DNA of 64,000 nucleotides, from positions 1-64,000 of IMG/VR virus record IMGVR_UViG_3300032287_001952; one strand, written 5' to 3'. This DNA comes from a virus. A model generated the notes under the pieces. That model had not been told where the DNA came from. It did not search any database and saw only the letters and a list, made by a program, of their open reading frames with translations. Below are positions 18,048 to 26,561 of this stretch, in pieces; positions within the stretch are counted from its first letter, which is position 1, and every line of letters starts with the position of its first letter. The translations under genes were made by a program, and so were the position numbers.

Positions 18048-18860
18048 ATGCCGTCTTTTATTGCTCAGCCGTCATACGACACGGATGCTTCAACGTTTTT
18101 TACAGCCGCCGGAGTTACCAGAACTGAGTCTAGACAACAGATTTCTCGCTTTGTTACAGGTATGAAAGACCTTGGTCTTTGGAGCAGTATGGTGTGCTGG
18201 CCTTTGCGTTCCTCGCAGAATGCCGACACGGGTACTATAGCATATTCTTTTGGTGGGTTAGGGACTTACAACGGTACAATTAACACGACACCTACTAGAG
18301 CATTTGAAGGCATGTCGTTTTCTGGGACAGGCACAATCCTTAATAATTCAATCGCTTCTGCCGTAAGATCGACAAACGCTTACTCAACTATTTTGGTATG
18401 TTCAAATGTTGCAACTGGAACTGTGAATTTCGGAGTTTTAAAGGGTGGCGGATCAAATCAAACAGGGGACAACTATACGGGATTCTCAAGGCAATTTAAT
18501 TTTCTTGCTCAAGCTCAAATATACTTAACCGGTGGGACTGGAGACAGAGGATTCGGTTCTTTGTCTTTCAATGCTTCTGGCTTTCAATTCTTTGGTTCAG
18601 CAAGAAACGGACTAACAGCCCCATCAACAAATACTGGCTCTGTAACTCTCAATGCCTCAACAAACTCAACTCTAGCTGGAACTGGCAATCTTCCTTCAAC
18701 GAACCCATTTGGGGACAACTTCTATGTTCTCGGATCCTCTACTGCTGGAAACTCTTATGCGTTTGCGTTGGTGACGACGACATCTCTTTCCACGATCAAT
18801 ATGCAAAACATAAGAAGCCTCTACAAAACCACCCTTGGCCTTGGGCTGGATCTACCATAG
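18048..18860 (+). CDS. Virion appendage protein, LamG/concanavalin-like
   Basis: 270 aa, ATG one nt after the previous stop (TAATATG junction). The segment FVTGMKDLGLWSSMVCWPLR and following GGLGTYNGT match a pattern I recall from aquatic phage fibre proteins with a jelly-roll fold. The rest is Gly/Ser/Thr/Asn-rich beta sequence with an AT-rich base composition. It may bind host glycans. No enzyme motif. Confidence 0.6.
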   Translation: MPSFIAQPSYDTDASTFFTAAGVTRTESRQQISRFVTGMKDLGLWSSMVCWPLRSSQNADTGTIAYSFGGLGTYNGTINTTPTRAFEGMSFSGTGTILNNSIASAVRSTNAYSTILVCSNVATGTVNFGVLKGGGSNQTGDNYTGFSRQFNFLAQAQIYLTGGTGDRGFGSLSFNASGFQFFGSARNGLTAPSTNTGSVTLNASTNSTLAGTGNLPSTNPFGDNFYVLGSSTAGNSYAFALVTTTSLSTINMQNIRSLYKTTLGLGLDLP

Positions 18861-18869
18861 GGAAAAACC

Positions 18870-19514
18870 ATGGCCGTCTACTACGCAAGAGATAAAATAT
18901 TTGGGAATCTAGCTGTTCCTACCGCTAGGTGCGTTGGTCCTATATCTTCGTATGGTTCTAATGCCAACAATCTAACACTTATTAGTTCTTACGTTTCCTT
19001 TACTCCTATTTACACAAACACCGCAAGAACTATTACAACGGCTCAATTTATCGTTACCACACAAGCAACAGCTACTGGTACGCCCTCGATACAAGTTGCT
19101 ATGTACAACTGTAGACTTAACCAGTTAGCCCCAGGTACGCAAATAGCAAATACACTAACCACAAACATAGTTGCTACTGCAACTGGCGTAAAAACAATAA
19201 CATTCTCTCCAACTTGGGTTCTACCAAAGGGCCTAAGTTTTTTCGGTATGAACATAAAAGCAACTGCAAGTAACAACACTTGTCAAGTAAGAGGATTAGA
19301 CGGTTCTGGAAGAGAAGGTTCATTTCTCGGTAACATAGGAGCTGGGTGGGATGGCACAAACCCCACAAATCAGTTTTCTAATGCCGGAATACCCTATATC
19401 TTCATCGGTGAAAATACAAACCTATCCAGCGACTACAGCTCAACAAACGTTGATTATTCAAACATAGGAGGTGGTCGAACAGATATCTCATACGTTGGGA
19501 TATTTTTAAAATAA
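18870..19514 (+). CDS. Virion protein, beta-rich, 214 aa
   Basis: ATG at 18870 with GGGA SD. Beta-strand-rich, Thr/Asn/Ser-heavy, with aromatic clusters near both ends; no known motif. Sits between two other appendage candidates, so likely a structural or receptor-related component of the virion. Its AT-rich codon use resembles the preceding gene rather than the capsid gene, suggesting that these appendage genes are exchanged as a block. Confidence 0.55.
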   Translation: MAVYYARDKIFGNLAVPTARCVGPISSYGSNANNLTLISSYVSFTPIYTNTARTITTAQFIVTTQATATGTPSIQVAMYNCRLNQLAPGTQIANTLTTNIVATATGVKTITFSPTWVLPKGLSFFGMNIKATASNNTCQVRGLDGSGREGSFLGNIGAGWDGTNPTNQFSNAGIPYIFIGENTNLSSDYSSTNVDYSNIGGGRTDISYVGIFLK

Positions 19515-19515
19515 T

Positions 19516-19812
19516 ATGCCACGCCAAGAATTCTATCAAAATGGTGAACTCGTAAGAGTTGAGGACACCCGAACATTAGCCGAAGCCATTGAGGAGAGAA
19601 AAGAGGTGTGGGCAGAGCAGACCACTAGGCTCATCCGCACTAAGGTTACAGAGACCGACGAACGTAATTGCGCCAATGGAATTTACGATGAAGACAAGAG
19701 GGCTCAGATCCTCGGCTGGGTTAACGAGTGCCGTAATAAGTATTTAGCTTGCAAGGCGACCGCACTGGCTTGCAGCACTAACGAAGAAGTAGACGCAATC
19801 CGCTACGAGTAA
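19516..19812 (+). CDS. Small helical protein, possible fibre chaperone, 98 aa
   Basis: ATG at 19516 in a TAATATG junction. N-terminal strand (EFYQNGELVRVEDTRT) then helices with conserved-looking Arg/Glu and four Cys. The layout resembles small proteins encoded after fibre genes that assist assembly, but no firm family match. Ends the first structural block before the capsid leader. Confidence 0.55.
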   Translation: MPRQEFYQNGELVRVEDTRTLAEAIEERKEVWAEQTTRLIRTKVTETDERNCANGIYDEDKRAQILGWVNECRNKYLACKATALACSTNEEVDAIRYE

Positions 19813-19833
19813 GCTCAAAATATAGATTAGGTA

Positions 19834-19860
19834 TTGACAGATTCTAAAAGGTATTAGGAT
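19834..19860 (+). promoter_or_regulatory. Sigma70-like promoter candidate for capsid cassette
   Basis: Perfect TTGACA (19834-19839) and TAGGAT (19855-19860) with a 15-nt spacer, shorter than the ideal 17. It lies about 190 nt upstream of the capsid start, in the longest non-coding stretch of the structural region, which fits extra expression of the most abundant protein. Confidence 0.45.
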
Positions 19861-20046
19861 TTAGATTAGCTGTCTGGAATTGGCATGGGCGTATCCGCGG
19901 GCCGCCACCGCGTTAGCTGAGACTGGGTTAGCATCGGGCAATAAAAGCTTCGGGATGCCGCCGAGGAAACCAAACACAAGAATTGCCATACTCTTCGAGT
20001 ATGGGTTTACAATTTCTTAACGTATTTCGAAAGGATATTTAATAAT
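19861..20046 (+). ncRNA. Structured 5' leader of the capsid gene (candidate RNA element)
   Basis: 186 nt without an ORF, locally GC-rich unlike other gaps here. Hairpins by eye: CGCGG/CCGCG with a 7-nt loop (19896-19912), GCATC/GATGC (19931-19958), and a perfect 8-bp stem CCATACTC/GAGTATGG with a 3-nt loop (19986-20004). An AAAGGA SD follows 9-14 nt before the ATG. It may be an mRNA-stabilising leader, an attenuator or a small RNA. It does not fold as a tRNA, and I could not match it to a known riboswitch or ribozyme. Confidence 0.45.
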
Positions 20047-21369
20047 ATGGGTACTGATTATACGAATATCGAGCAGTTGCTGATTTCTGAAAGTAATCGC
20101 ATCGGCGAAGATATTTATCGCAAGACGGTTGATACGAGCCCCTGGCTCAAATTGGTTAAACAAGATGCTTGGCCGGACGAGATGGGTGACACCGTTTCTG
20201 TCTTGGTTTACGAGCGGTCGCTTCCTTATGATGCCTCCGGACCTAAGATCAATTGGTCTGATCTTACGCAAAACGGTGGTGCTTATGGTGGCACGCTGAG
20301 CTACAACGGAACCGGAAACGGCGCCTCTAGCTCGGATTCATTCCCCGCTTCCGGTGGAACGCTTGACTTCGGTCAGACGCTTCGGACTTACGGGTTGCAG
20401 CACGCTGCTCTCGAATCCCCGAACATCTCGTTGAATGACCTGCGCTTCCCCGTTAAACGGAAAGAACAGCTCTCCAACATCATGCAGATTATGACTGAAT
20501 CTACGACTGACGTCTGGATTCAGCGGTATCGTGATCAGTACGTTGACCAAGCCGAAAACAAGCTCTTGGCTACTTCTGCCACGGATCTTACTGGCTTGAC
20601 CAACGCTGATACCGCAATCACAGGGACCATTCGCACGTTGAAGACTGGTAACAATACTCGTGCAAACGTGTCTCCGGCCGCTGCCGACTCTTCATTCGCA
20701 CACACGACTGCTGCGAATACTGGAGTTACTCAGCTGACTCAGACCATCCTTGATCGGGTGTACATGGATCTTCTCCGTAACGGAGCAGGTGCAAACGCCT
20801 ATGACCGGATGAACGGAGCCCCTGTGTTCTTGGCGATCATGTCGCCCGAAACCAGCGATTCCTTGATCCGCGCCAACGCCGACGTCCGTCAGGACTTCCG
20901 CTGGAGCGATCGGGTTAGCGAACTGCTCGCCCCTCTCGGTGTGCAGCGCAGCTACCGCAACTTCCATCACTTGGTTGATGCGTTTGCTCCTCGCTACAAC
21001 CTGGTTAGCAACGTTTGGACACGGATTTATCCGTTTGTCCGCACGACCAACCAGAGCCCTAGCGCAAGTCGGCAGGGGTTCAAGTATGAGCTGAACTCTA
21101 ACTACCTCACTGCCACCTACGAAGATACCATCATCTTCGTTCCCGAAGTGTTCACCAGCTTGGTTCCCAAGCCCTTGAGCATCACGGACGGCATGGAGTT
21201 CAACGCTCAGAACTATCGTGGTGAGTTCACATGGAGGAACATCCTCGATCGCGATAACAATCCGGACGGGACCCTTGGGTTCTTCCGCGCCATTTTCAGT
21301 AACGGCGCGAAACCCATCTTCCCGCACATGGGATATGTTATCCGTCATGCGCGTAACACCATCGCCTAA
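20047..21369 (+). CDS. Major capsid protein
   Basis: 440 aa. Beta-strand and helix order, with SPWLKLVKQDAWPDEMG near residue 31 and a conserved C-terminal half (IFVPEVFTSLVPKP...YRGEFTWRNI), matches a capsid family of marine and T7-unlike podoviruses with an expected HK97 fold. Strong SD AAAGGA. Codon use is more GC-rich at third positions than in the flanking appendage genes, as expected for a highly expressed gene. It sits in its own cassette with promoter, leader and downstream terminator. Confidence 0.88.
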   Translation: MGTDYTNIEQLLISESNRIGEDIYRKTVDTSPWLKLVKQDAWPDEMGDTVSVLVYERSLPYDASGPKINWSDLTQNGGAYGGTLSYNGTGNGASSSDSFPASGGTLDFGQTLRTYGLQHAALESPNISLNDLRFPVKRKEQLSNIMQIMTESTTDVWIQRYRDQYVDQAENKLLATSATDLTGLTNADTAITGTIRTLKTGNNTRANVSPAAADSSFAHTTAANTGVTQLTQTILDRVYMDLLRNGAGANAYDRMNGAPVFLAIMSPETSDSLIRANADVRQDFRWSDRVSELLAPLGVQRSYRNFHHLVDAFAPRYNLVSNVWTRIYPFVRTTNQSPSASRQGFKYELNSNYLTATYEDTIIFVPEVFTSLVPKPLSITDGMEFNAQNYRGEFTWRNILDRDNNPDGTLGFFRAIFSNGAKPIFPHMGYVIRHARNTIA

Positions 21370-21391
21370 ATAGGGAAAGGAGAATCATAAT

Positions 21392-21637
21392 ATGAGTCTT
21401 CCTCTCTCTGTTTCGACGCAAGACCAGGTATTTGCGGCTCAAGTTCGCAATGTTCTGGCCAATGGTGGAGCTTGGACTGACTTGGTTGCCTTGACCGATA
21501 ACACGGCAGTCGATATTTCGGCTAGCCCTAATACGATTGCAAACGTTACAGACGTGCAAACGGCTGAAAACGCAATCGCTCGGTTGACCGCAAAAGTCAA
21601 TGCGATCGTCGCATTGCTGAACAAAGTCAACGCCTAA
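21392..21637 (+). CDS. Small capsid-linked protein, 81 aa
   Basis: Excellent SD (AAAGGAG) before ATG at 21392. Ends in a helical heptad-like stretch (AENAIARLTAKVNAIVALLNKV). Co-transcribed with the capsid gene and followed at once by a strong terminator, so it is likely made in large amounts: a head decoration or trimeric head-fibre base is a reasonable guess. Function not proven. Confidence 0.65.
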   Translation: MSLPLSVSTQDQVFAAQVRNVLANGGAWTDLVALTDNTAVDISASPNTIANVTDVQTAENAIARLTAKVNAIVALLNKVNA

Positions 21638-21649
21638 GTAATTAATGGA

Positions 21650-21678
21650 GGCTCCTAGGGTTCTATCCCCTAGGAGTC
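21650..21678 (+). terminator. Strong hairpin terminator after the capsid cassette
   Basis: GGCTCCTAGGG (21650-21660), 7-nt loop, CCCTAGGAGTC (21668-21678): 11 base pairs with one G-U. Only a short T-rich tail (TTCACCTAT) follows, so it may act as a terminator or as a 3' stabiliser of the capsid mRNA. Confidence 0.75.
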
Positions 21679-21691
21679 TTCACCTATACCT

Positions 21692-22027
21692 ATGATGTCC
21701 AATCAAGTCACAGTCCAGAAAACCCAGCAAGTAGCCAACGAGACTGGTGCTCGTGAGACCCCAGTGTCCAAGGATCTTGTGGTCTTCCCGATTCCCAATG
21801 GATTCGTCCCTCCCGATGGTGTTCAACCAGGCCAATCGTTTGATGCGGTTTGCCGAGTTAACTACCAAAAAGGGCAGATGATTCTTGAGTCAATCGAGGG
21901 CAACGAAGTTCGTTTAGCATCGTCCGTTGCTAAAGCTCCTAAAATCAACAAAGCTGCGTCGTTTGAAGATGCCGTTGAGGAAGGGCTTAGCGAAGACGAG
22001 ACAGGCGAATATGCGGGGATGGCTTGA
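21692..22027 (+). CDS. Hypothetical virion-region protein, 111 aa
   Basis: Two adjacent start codons (21692 and 21695). A central beta-rich stretch (DLVVFPIPNGFVPPDGV) and a strongly acidic C-terminal tail (DAVEEGLSEDETGEY). The tail overlaps the next gene. Acidic small proteins here can be head-completion or packaging factors; no family recognised. Confidence 0.6.
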   Translation: MMSNQVTVQKTQQVANETGARETPVSKDLVVFPIPNGFVPPDGVQPGQSFDAVCRVNYQKGQMILESIEGNEVRLASSVAKAPKINKAASFEDAVEEGLSEDETGEYAGMA

Positions 22028-22295
22028 CCTAACTGCGGCTATTGCTGAACAGGCTATTGCAGATCTCGATCTAGCTATATCCCCTTGTAAAGCAAAACGC
22101 AAACCAGACTGGGCATTTACTCCCGAACACTTCCGTGAATTCTTCGATGCCGCTGAACATTTATATCGTGTCTGTGGCTTCCGTTTGAATCCAGAGGCTG
22201 TACGTGATAGGCTTAATAGGAAACTAAAAAAACTGGATAAAATATATGCCCCGCAAGGATGTAAACGAAATCTGCGTAAAGCTTGCAAGAATTGA
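22011..22295 (+). CDS. Hypothetical basic helical protein, 94 aa
   Basis: The frame is open further upstream, but the start is placed at ATG 22011 (MRGWLDLTAAIAEQ...), which has AGG at short distance and overlaps the previous stop. It has a regular helical core and Lys/Arg-rich C-terminus. Its last 50 nt overlap the next gene. No known motif; a DNA-binding or packaging role is possible from charge, but not shown. Confidence 0.6.
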   Translation: MRGWLDLTAAIAEQAIADLDLAISPCKAKRKPDWAFTPEHFREFFDAAEHLYRVCGFRLNPEAVRDRLNRKLKKLDKIYAPQGCKRNLRKACKN

Positions 22296-22476
22296 TACCA
22301 AGCTTGATGGTATTGCTGACTTGATTAAGCGTCACGATGAGACGCTCGAGTCGCAAGATGGTCGTTTGCGTCATGTCGAAAAGCATGTTAATGTTGTTGT
22401 TGGTTGGGCAGGTGCAGTTGGCTTATTTGCCTCACTTGTCGGAACTTGGATTCAAGAGAAGTTAACTGGCCGTTAA
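22246..22476 (+). CDS. Coiled-coil plus membrane helix protein (XhlA/holin-like)
   Basis: 76 aa. Residues 8-48 form an amphipathic coiled coil (LARIDTKLDGIADLIKRHDETL), then a single hydrophobic helix (VVGWAGAVGLFASLVGTWI) and a short basic end. This is the layout of XhlA/hemolysin-type phage proteins that work with holins. It opens a lysis cassette containing a u-spanin-like lipoprotein, a multi-pass membrane protein and a CHAP endolysin. Confidence 0.65.
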   Translation: MPRKDVNEICVKLARIDTKLDGIADLIKRHDETLESQDGRLRHVEKHVNVVVGWAGAVGLFASLVGTWIQEKLTGR

Positions 22477-22498
22477 TTGCTTGCTTATTCACAGCTCT

Positions 22499-22909
22499 AT
22501 GACACAATCAGTCATGGGCTTAGTATTTCTGGTAGCTTTGCTCCTTTGTGGATGCACTACCGTTTCCCCAAGAGGTCTTCCTAATTTCTCCACTACGGAG
22601 GCTAGGCTCGATGCCGCCTCATCCGTGGCCAATCCAGAAGCTAAAGTGCATATAGAGGCCGCTAGGGAGCAATTAAAGGCCGCTAAAGAGGCTTGTTTCG
22701 CTAATACCGAACAACTTGAGCAAGCCATTAAGGAGAAGAACGAAGCTATCAAGGATGTAGAGGTTTGGAAGGGTAAACAACGTAAAGCCTTAAAAGAGCT
22801 TTGGATCTACCGAGGAGCTCTTATTGCGTTAGGGCTATGGGTGTTTAGAGGATTCCTTTTCAGTGGCGTAATGTTTATTGCTCGTAAATTTGTGGGAGTT
22901 CCTTGGTGA
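22499..22909 (+). CDS. Lipoprotein with C-terminal membrane helix, u-spanin-like
   Basis: 136 aa from ATG 22499 (a TTG at 22481 would add six residues). The signal peptide ends in L-C-G-C (16-19), a plausible lipobox with Cys19 lipidated. A long Ala/Glu/Lys coiled coil follows (residues 45-105), then a C-terminal hydrophobic helix (LIALGLWVFRGFLFSGVMFI). A lipoylated outer-membrane end plus an inner-membrane helix in one chain is the design of unimolecular spanins, which fuse the two membranes in the last step of lysis of Gram-negative hosts. If correct, the host has an outer membrane. Confidence 0.7.
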   Translation: MTQSVMGLVFLVALLLCGCTTVSPRGLPNFSTTEARLDAASSVANPEAKVHIEAAREQLKAAKEACFANTEQLEQAIKEKNEAIKDVEVWKGKQRKALKELWIYRGALIALGLWVFRGFLFSGVMFIARKFVGVPW

Positions 22910-23247
22910 AACGCTGGTTATTCTCCAATTTCCAAGGACTTCTTGCACTGGCTGTTGCCACGACGATTTTCTTTTTCTTGGGGCCAATACTCCAAGGACT
23001 AGACACCACCGCAGGTACGGTCGATCTGGGTTCACTGCATGTTCTAGCCTTCGGTGGTGTCCGCTTTCTTTTCTGCACATTTTTAGCTTGGTCGGTTCTC
23101 CAAATGGATTGGAAGATTTTGGATAAGTATGTTGATCGTGGGCTTTTACAAGATGATTGGAAAGATGCTTTCCCAAAGACAAGGTTATATGTTTTCGTAG
23201 CCGTTTACGGAATCTTGCTTTTGGCCGCCATTTTATCATGTCGCTGA
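22906..23247 (+). CDS. Three-helix membrane protein, holin candidate
   Basis: 113 aa from GTG 22906, overlapping the previous TGA (GTGA). Three hydrophobic stretches: LLALAVATTIFFFLGPIL, LHVLAFGGVRFLFCTFLAW and VFVAVYGILLLAAIL, with charged loops. Position between spanin-like lipoprotein and endolysin suggests holin function, although the middle soluble loop is longer than usual. Confidence 0.6.
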   Translation: MKRWLFSNFQGLLALAVATTIFFFLGPILQGLDTTAGTVDLGSLHVLAFGGVRFLFCTFLAWSVLQMDWKILDKYVDRGLLQDDWKDAFPKTRLYVFVAVYGILLLAAILSCR

Positions 23248-23762
23248 TTTATGTTCTGGTTATTGCGATTCTTACCTACCCGCTGGTTGGTGAAGGAGCT
23301 ACGTCGTCGAGGGAGCTCATCGTTGACCAGGCAAGAGCAGCAATCGGGATTCGGGAATCCACGTGTCGGAACGACGGGGCCGTGGTGGACGAGATCCTTT
23401 CATCCGTAGATCTCGAAGGCACTAAAGCTCCTTGGTGTGCCGCCTTTGTTGTTTGGGTTGGCGATAAAGCTTTAACACGTCCTTTCAACCCTTACCCCAG
23501 AACCGCTTGGTCTCCGACTATGCTTGTTCGCCCTACTTGGGATAGGACTAGGGGTGGCAAGCCTTTACAACCAGCGGATGTGTTCGGCGTTTGGTTCAAT
23601 AGTATGGGTAGGGTTGCTCATACGGGTATCGTAGAGAAGAACGAAGGGGAGTGGATCGTGACTATTGAGGGCAATACAAATGGTGGTGGATCTAGAGATG
23701 GAGACGGTGTTTATAGACGGCGAAGGCTTGCTAGGAACATTCTTGGGAGGTCTTGGCTATGA
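23238..23762 (+). CDS. CHAP-domain endolysin with signal sequence
   Basis: 174 aa from ATG 23238, which overlaps the previous stop. N-terminal hydrophobic signal (IYVLVIAILTYPLVGEG) indicates secretion or a signal-anchor-release mode. The CHAP domain shows PWCAAFVVWVG (catalytic Cys67), VAHTGIVE (His128) and IEGNTN (Glu144/Asn146). It cleaves peptidoglycan amide or peptide bonds during lysis. A signal peptide means release may depend on host Sec rather than on a holin pore. Confidence 0.82.
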   Translation: MSLIYVLVIAILTYPLVGEGATSSRELIVDQARAAIGIRESTCRNDGAVVDEILSSVDLEGTKAPWCAAFVVWVGDKALTRPFNPYPRTAWSPTMLVRPTWDRTRGGKPLQPADVFGVWFNSMGRVAHTGIVEKNEGEWIVTIEGNTNGGGSRDGDGVYRRRRLARNILGRSWL

Positions 23763-24184
23763 GTTTACGCATTGGAGCTATTGGCGTGCAACGAGTGGCC
23801 GCAAAACTTTTGGAGCAAGGTTTCTTGGTTTGCACGCCCGTAATTGACGAGGGGTACGATTTAATAACCGACTGGAGAGGCAAACTCAAAAGAGTTCAAG
23901 TTAAGACGACCTCTGGAGCCTCAGATACAAAGACACGCAACAAGCTTAAATTTTTGGCTGTAAAAGGCCCTGGGTATGGGTACGGAGCTCTTCTTAAAAC
24001 TTGTAAGAAAAAGGTGATCTACAACAAAACTGACTGCGATATCTTTATTTTCTACCACATTCCACAGGATGCCGTGTTTGTAATCCCACGGGCAAAGCTA
24101 CCCAAGACGAAGTCTATCTACTTCGCCGCAAACTCTGGCTGGAGAGATAACTGGGATGTCTTGCGAAATATAAAGAAGGGTTAA
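23759..24184 (+). CDS. PD-(D/E)XK endonuclease-like protein, 141 aa
   Basis: Start at ATG 23759 gives the ATGA overlap with the endolysin. The N-terminal pattern G-I-G-V-x-R-V, then DEGYDLITD (Asp34) and RVQVKT (QVK 47-49) is that of PF11645-like and archaeal-resolvase-like PD-(D/E)XK nucleases. A beta-rich end follows. An endonuclease between lysis and tail genes is out of functional place; it may be a free-standing homing-type nuclease or help DNA processing. Family fit is moderate. Confidence 0.6.
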   Translation: MSLRIGAIGVQRVAAKLLEQGFLVCTPVIDEGYDLITDWRGKLKRVQVKTTSGASDTKTRNKLKFLAVKGPGYGYGALLKTCKKKVIYNKTDCDIFIFYHIPQDAVFVIPRAKLPKTKSIYFAANSGWRDNWDVLRNIKKG

Positions 24185-24193
24185 ACTCTAAAC

Positions 24194-26560
24194 GTGCTTA
24201 ATGACGCAACACTTTTAGTCGACGGGCAAGTCGATTGGTCTGGTGGTATGGACTCTAATATGAGCCCTCAATTGCTATCCGCCGACACAGTTTCTCGTGC
24301 GATTAACGTAACTTTTCGGACTGGCAAAGCCGCCAATCGCCCAGGCTTCACGCAGTTGGGATTATCTGACGGGGCAACCCCAGGCCTCGACGCTTTCTCC
24401 AACGGATACTACCAAGGTGGAATGCTCTACTCAGAAACTAGGACTACAATCGATTCTTCTTTGATTTGTGTTTGCGATGGATACGTGTTCAAGATTAACT
24501 TGTCGACTGGTGCCACGGATCGATTATACCCTCGAACGTCTGCTGGGATCGACAATACGTCGCATCGACTTGACCCAGTAGCTAGGTGTTATTTTGTACG
24601 TGCCGAGAAGTATATGATCATCCAAGATGGTGTGAGCACTCCTCTCATATTTGACGGAGACTATCTGTATGAATCTGGGATCGGCCCATCGCTATCGACT
24701 GGCTCAATTTCGCAGATTCACAATATCGGGCCTGGTTCGATTATGGCTTACGGCCAAGGTCGCCTATTTGTAACAAACGTTGCAAAAACTAAGATTTACG
24801 CTGGTGATCTTATCTATGGTGGCAGCACCTCTCAAGTTCAAATCACCAGTGGCGTATTTACTTCCCCCTATTACCGACTAACCACCCTCTCCAATCATGG
24901 GCTTGCTATCGGCGACGTGATTTCTATTTCTGGCCATTCCTCAGACCAAACTATCAATGGAACTTGGTCGGTAAAAGCTGTTCCAACAAGTACTACATTT
25001 GACATTGATTTTGGAATAACTACCGCAACAGGCACTGGTGGCTATGTTACCGAAGCCAATCTGGGATCTGACTCGGATCTTCTTCGTTTTACTGAGCTTA
25101 CCTATTTAAATGAAGGTGGAGCCCTTCAGCCAGCTACGTTCTTGGGCAAGATCACTGGTCTCCAGTTTCTGCCCATGCAAGACACCGCTACTGGTCTCGG
25201 GGACTTACTAGTTATGTGCGAGCGAGGAATTGTTTCACTTTCCGTTTCAGTCCCTCGAACTTCGTGGAAAAACACTTCTGGTTTTCAGCGTATCGTGCTC
25301 ACCGACGTTGGTTGCGTAGGCCATACAAGTATTTGCTCGACCAACGGTGACGTGTTTTTCAGAGCCTTTGACGGACTTCGAACATACCGAAATGCACGAG
25401 CAGAGATTGGTCTATACGGGCAAGTCCCAATCTCAACCGAGATGGAATATATCTTTAACAGCGATAGCCAAAACTATCTCGACTATGTGAGTGGCATTAC
25501 GTTCGACAATCGACTTCTAGTTACTTGCACTCCGAAAGTTGATTACGCCAATAGCACCTATAGCACAACCGGTAAATTGCGACCAGTGACCTTCGGTGGG
25601 ATGGTTGCTCTAGACTTTACGTCAGTTACGGGTATCGGTGCACACAGAACTCCTGCTTACGACGGGGTTTGGACTGGTCTTGATATTGTGCAATTACACA
25701 CAGGTCTTGTCGCTGGAAAGCCAAAAGCTTTCGCTGTTAGCCTCGACTACACTAATTCTGGTTTACTTGGTGTTTGGGAGATAACGAGATTTGGTGATTC
25801 CGATCTTACTTCAGATGGAGTATCTTCCCCAATTCGCTCCATTATCGAAACTCGAGCCTTGTCTTGTGGAACTCCACTAGAGCAGAAAAAGTTAATTCGA
25901 TCCGATATGTGGATTTCCGGCATTGAGGGGAGTGTTGATTTTGAAGTTTACTGGAGACCCGATGAATATCCCTGTTGGCGTCCCTGGCATACTTTCACAC
26001 GTTGTGCGACAGTTGGTAATTGTGTTGTTGGAACTCCAGTCATAGCAACTTCTTCTGGTTCGTGGACACTAACCTACAACTCCTCTGCGTTGCAGCGATA
26101 CAAGATTGTAGCTGACAAAACTGCAACAACCGCACTGCAATTTGCTAACCAAGCCAACGACAGCAGTACTGTTTCTACCGCGCTTACTGCTGCGGGGATT
26201 ACACACGCTTCTGTAACACGCTCTGGAACCTTCCCGAATTATGTTTATACCATTAATGGTCCAGTCAGCATTAGCGGCACTACGGTCTCCCGTCTAACAG
26301 TTACCCCAATTCAAAATCCCACAAGTTCGCAATGCGACGCCGACTTTGCCCCAAAAAATCTCCTTGCCCAGTACCGACCGCAAATTCGTCTTCCCACGCC
26401 TCCAGAGGATACTGATCCTATTGTTAATAAACCATATACCTACGGAAACGATTTTCAGCTTAGGTTTGAGTGGGAGGGCAAAGCAACTATCAGTAGATAT
26501 CTTATTCTAGTTCAACGTATCCTTGAGCAGTACCAAGGTATCGATTTTGTGGAGTTATAA
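24194..26560 (+). CDS. Tail tubular/nozzle protein B-like
   Basis: 788 aa, GTG start at 24194. A long beta-rich protein starting with a hydrophilic VDWSGGMDSNMSPQ segment, typical of T7 gp12-like nozzle proteins. The middle contains a small beta domain about residues 215-290 (YYRLTTLSNHGLAIGDVISI, a pattern common in phage fibre ubiquitin-like inserts) and the rest is propeller-like. It would form the distal tube of the short tail. Assignment is by size, position and this style. Confidence 0.7.
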   Translation: MLNDATLLVDGQVDWSGGMDSNMSPQLLSADTVSRAINVTFRTGKAANRPGFTQLGLSDGATPGLDAFSNGYYQGGMLYSETRTTIDSSLICVCDGYVFKINLSTGATDRLYPRTSAGIDNTSHRLDPVARCYFVRAEKYMIIQDGVSTPLIFDGDYLYESGIGPSLSTGSISQIHNIGPGSIMAYGQGRLFVTNVAKTKIYAGDLIYGGSTSQVQITSGVFTSPYYRLTTLSNHGLAIGDVISISGHSSDQTINGTWSVKAVPTSTTFDIDFGITTATGTGGYVTEANLGSDSDLLRFTELTYLNEGGALQPATFLGKITGLQFLPMQDTATGLGDLLVMCERGIVSLSVSVPRTSWKNTSGFQRIVLTDVGCVGHTSICSTNGDVFFRAFDGLRTYRNARAEIGLYGQVPISTEMEYIFNSDSQNYLDYVSGITFDNRLLVTCTPKVDYANSTYSTTGKLRPVTFGGMVALDFTSVTGIGAHRTPAYDGVWTGLDIVQLHTGLVAGKPKAFAVSLDYTNSGLLGVWEITRFGDSDLTSDGVSSPIRSIIETRALSCGTPLEQKKLIRSDMWISGIEGSVDFEVYWRPDEYPCWRPWHTFTRCATVGNCVVGTPVIATSSGSWTLTYNSSALQRYKIVADKTATTALQFANQANDSSTVSTALTAAGITHASVTRSGTFPNYVYTINGPVSISGTTVSRLTVTPIQNPTSSQCDADFAPKNLLAQYRPQIRLPTPPEDTDPIVNKPYTYGNDFQLRFEWEGKATISRYLILVQRILEQYQGIDFVEL

Positions 26561-26561
26561 T

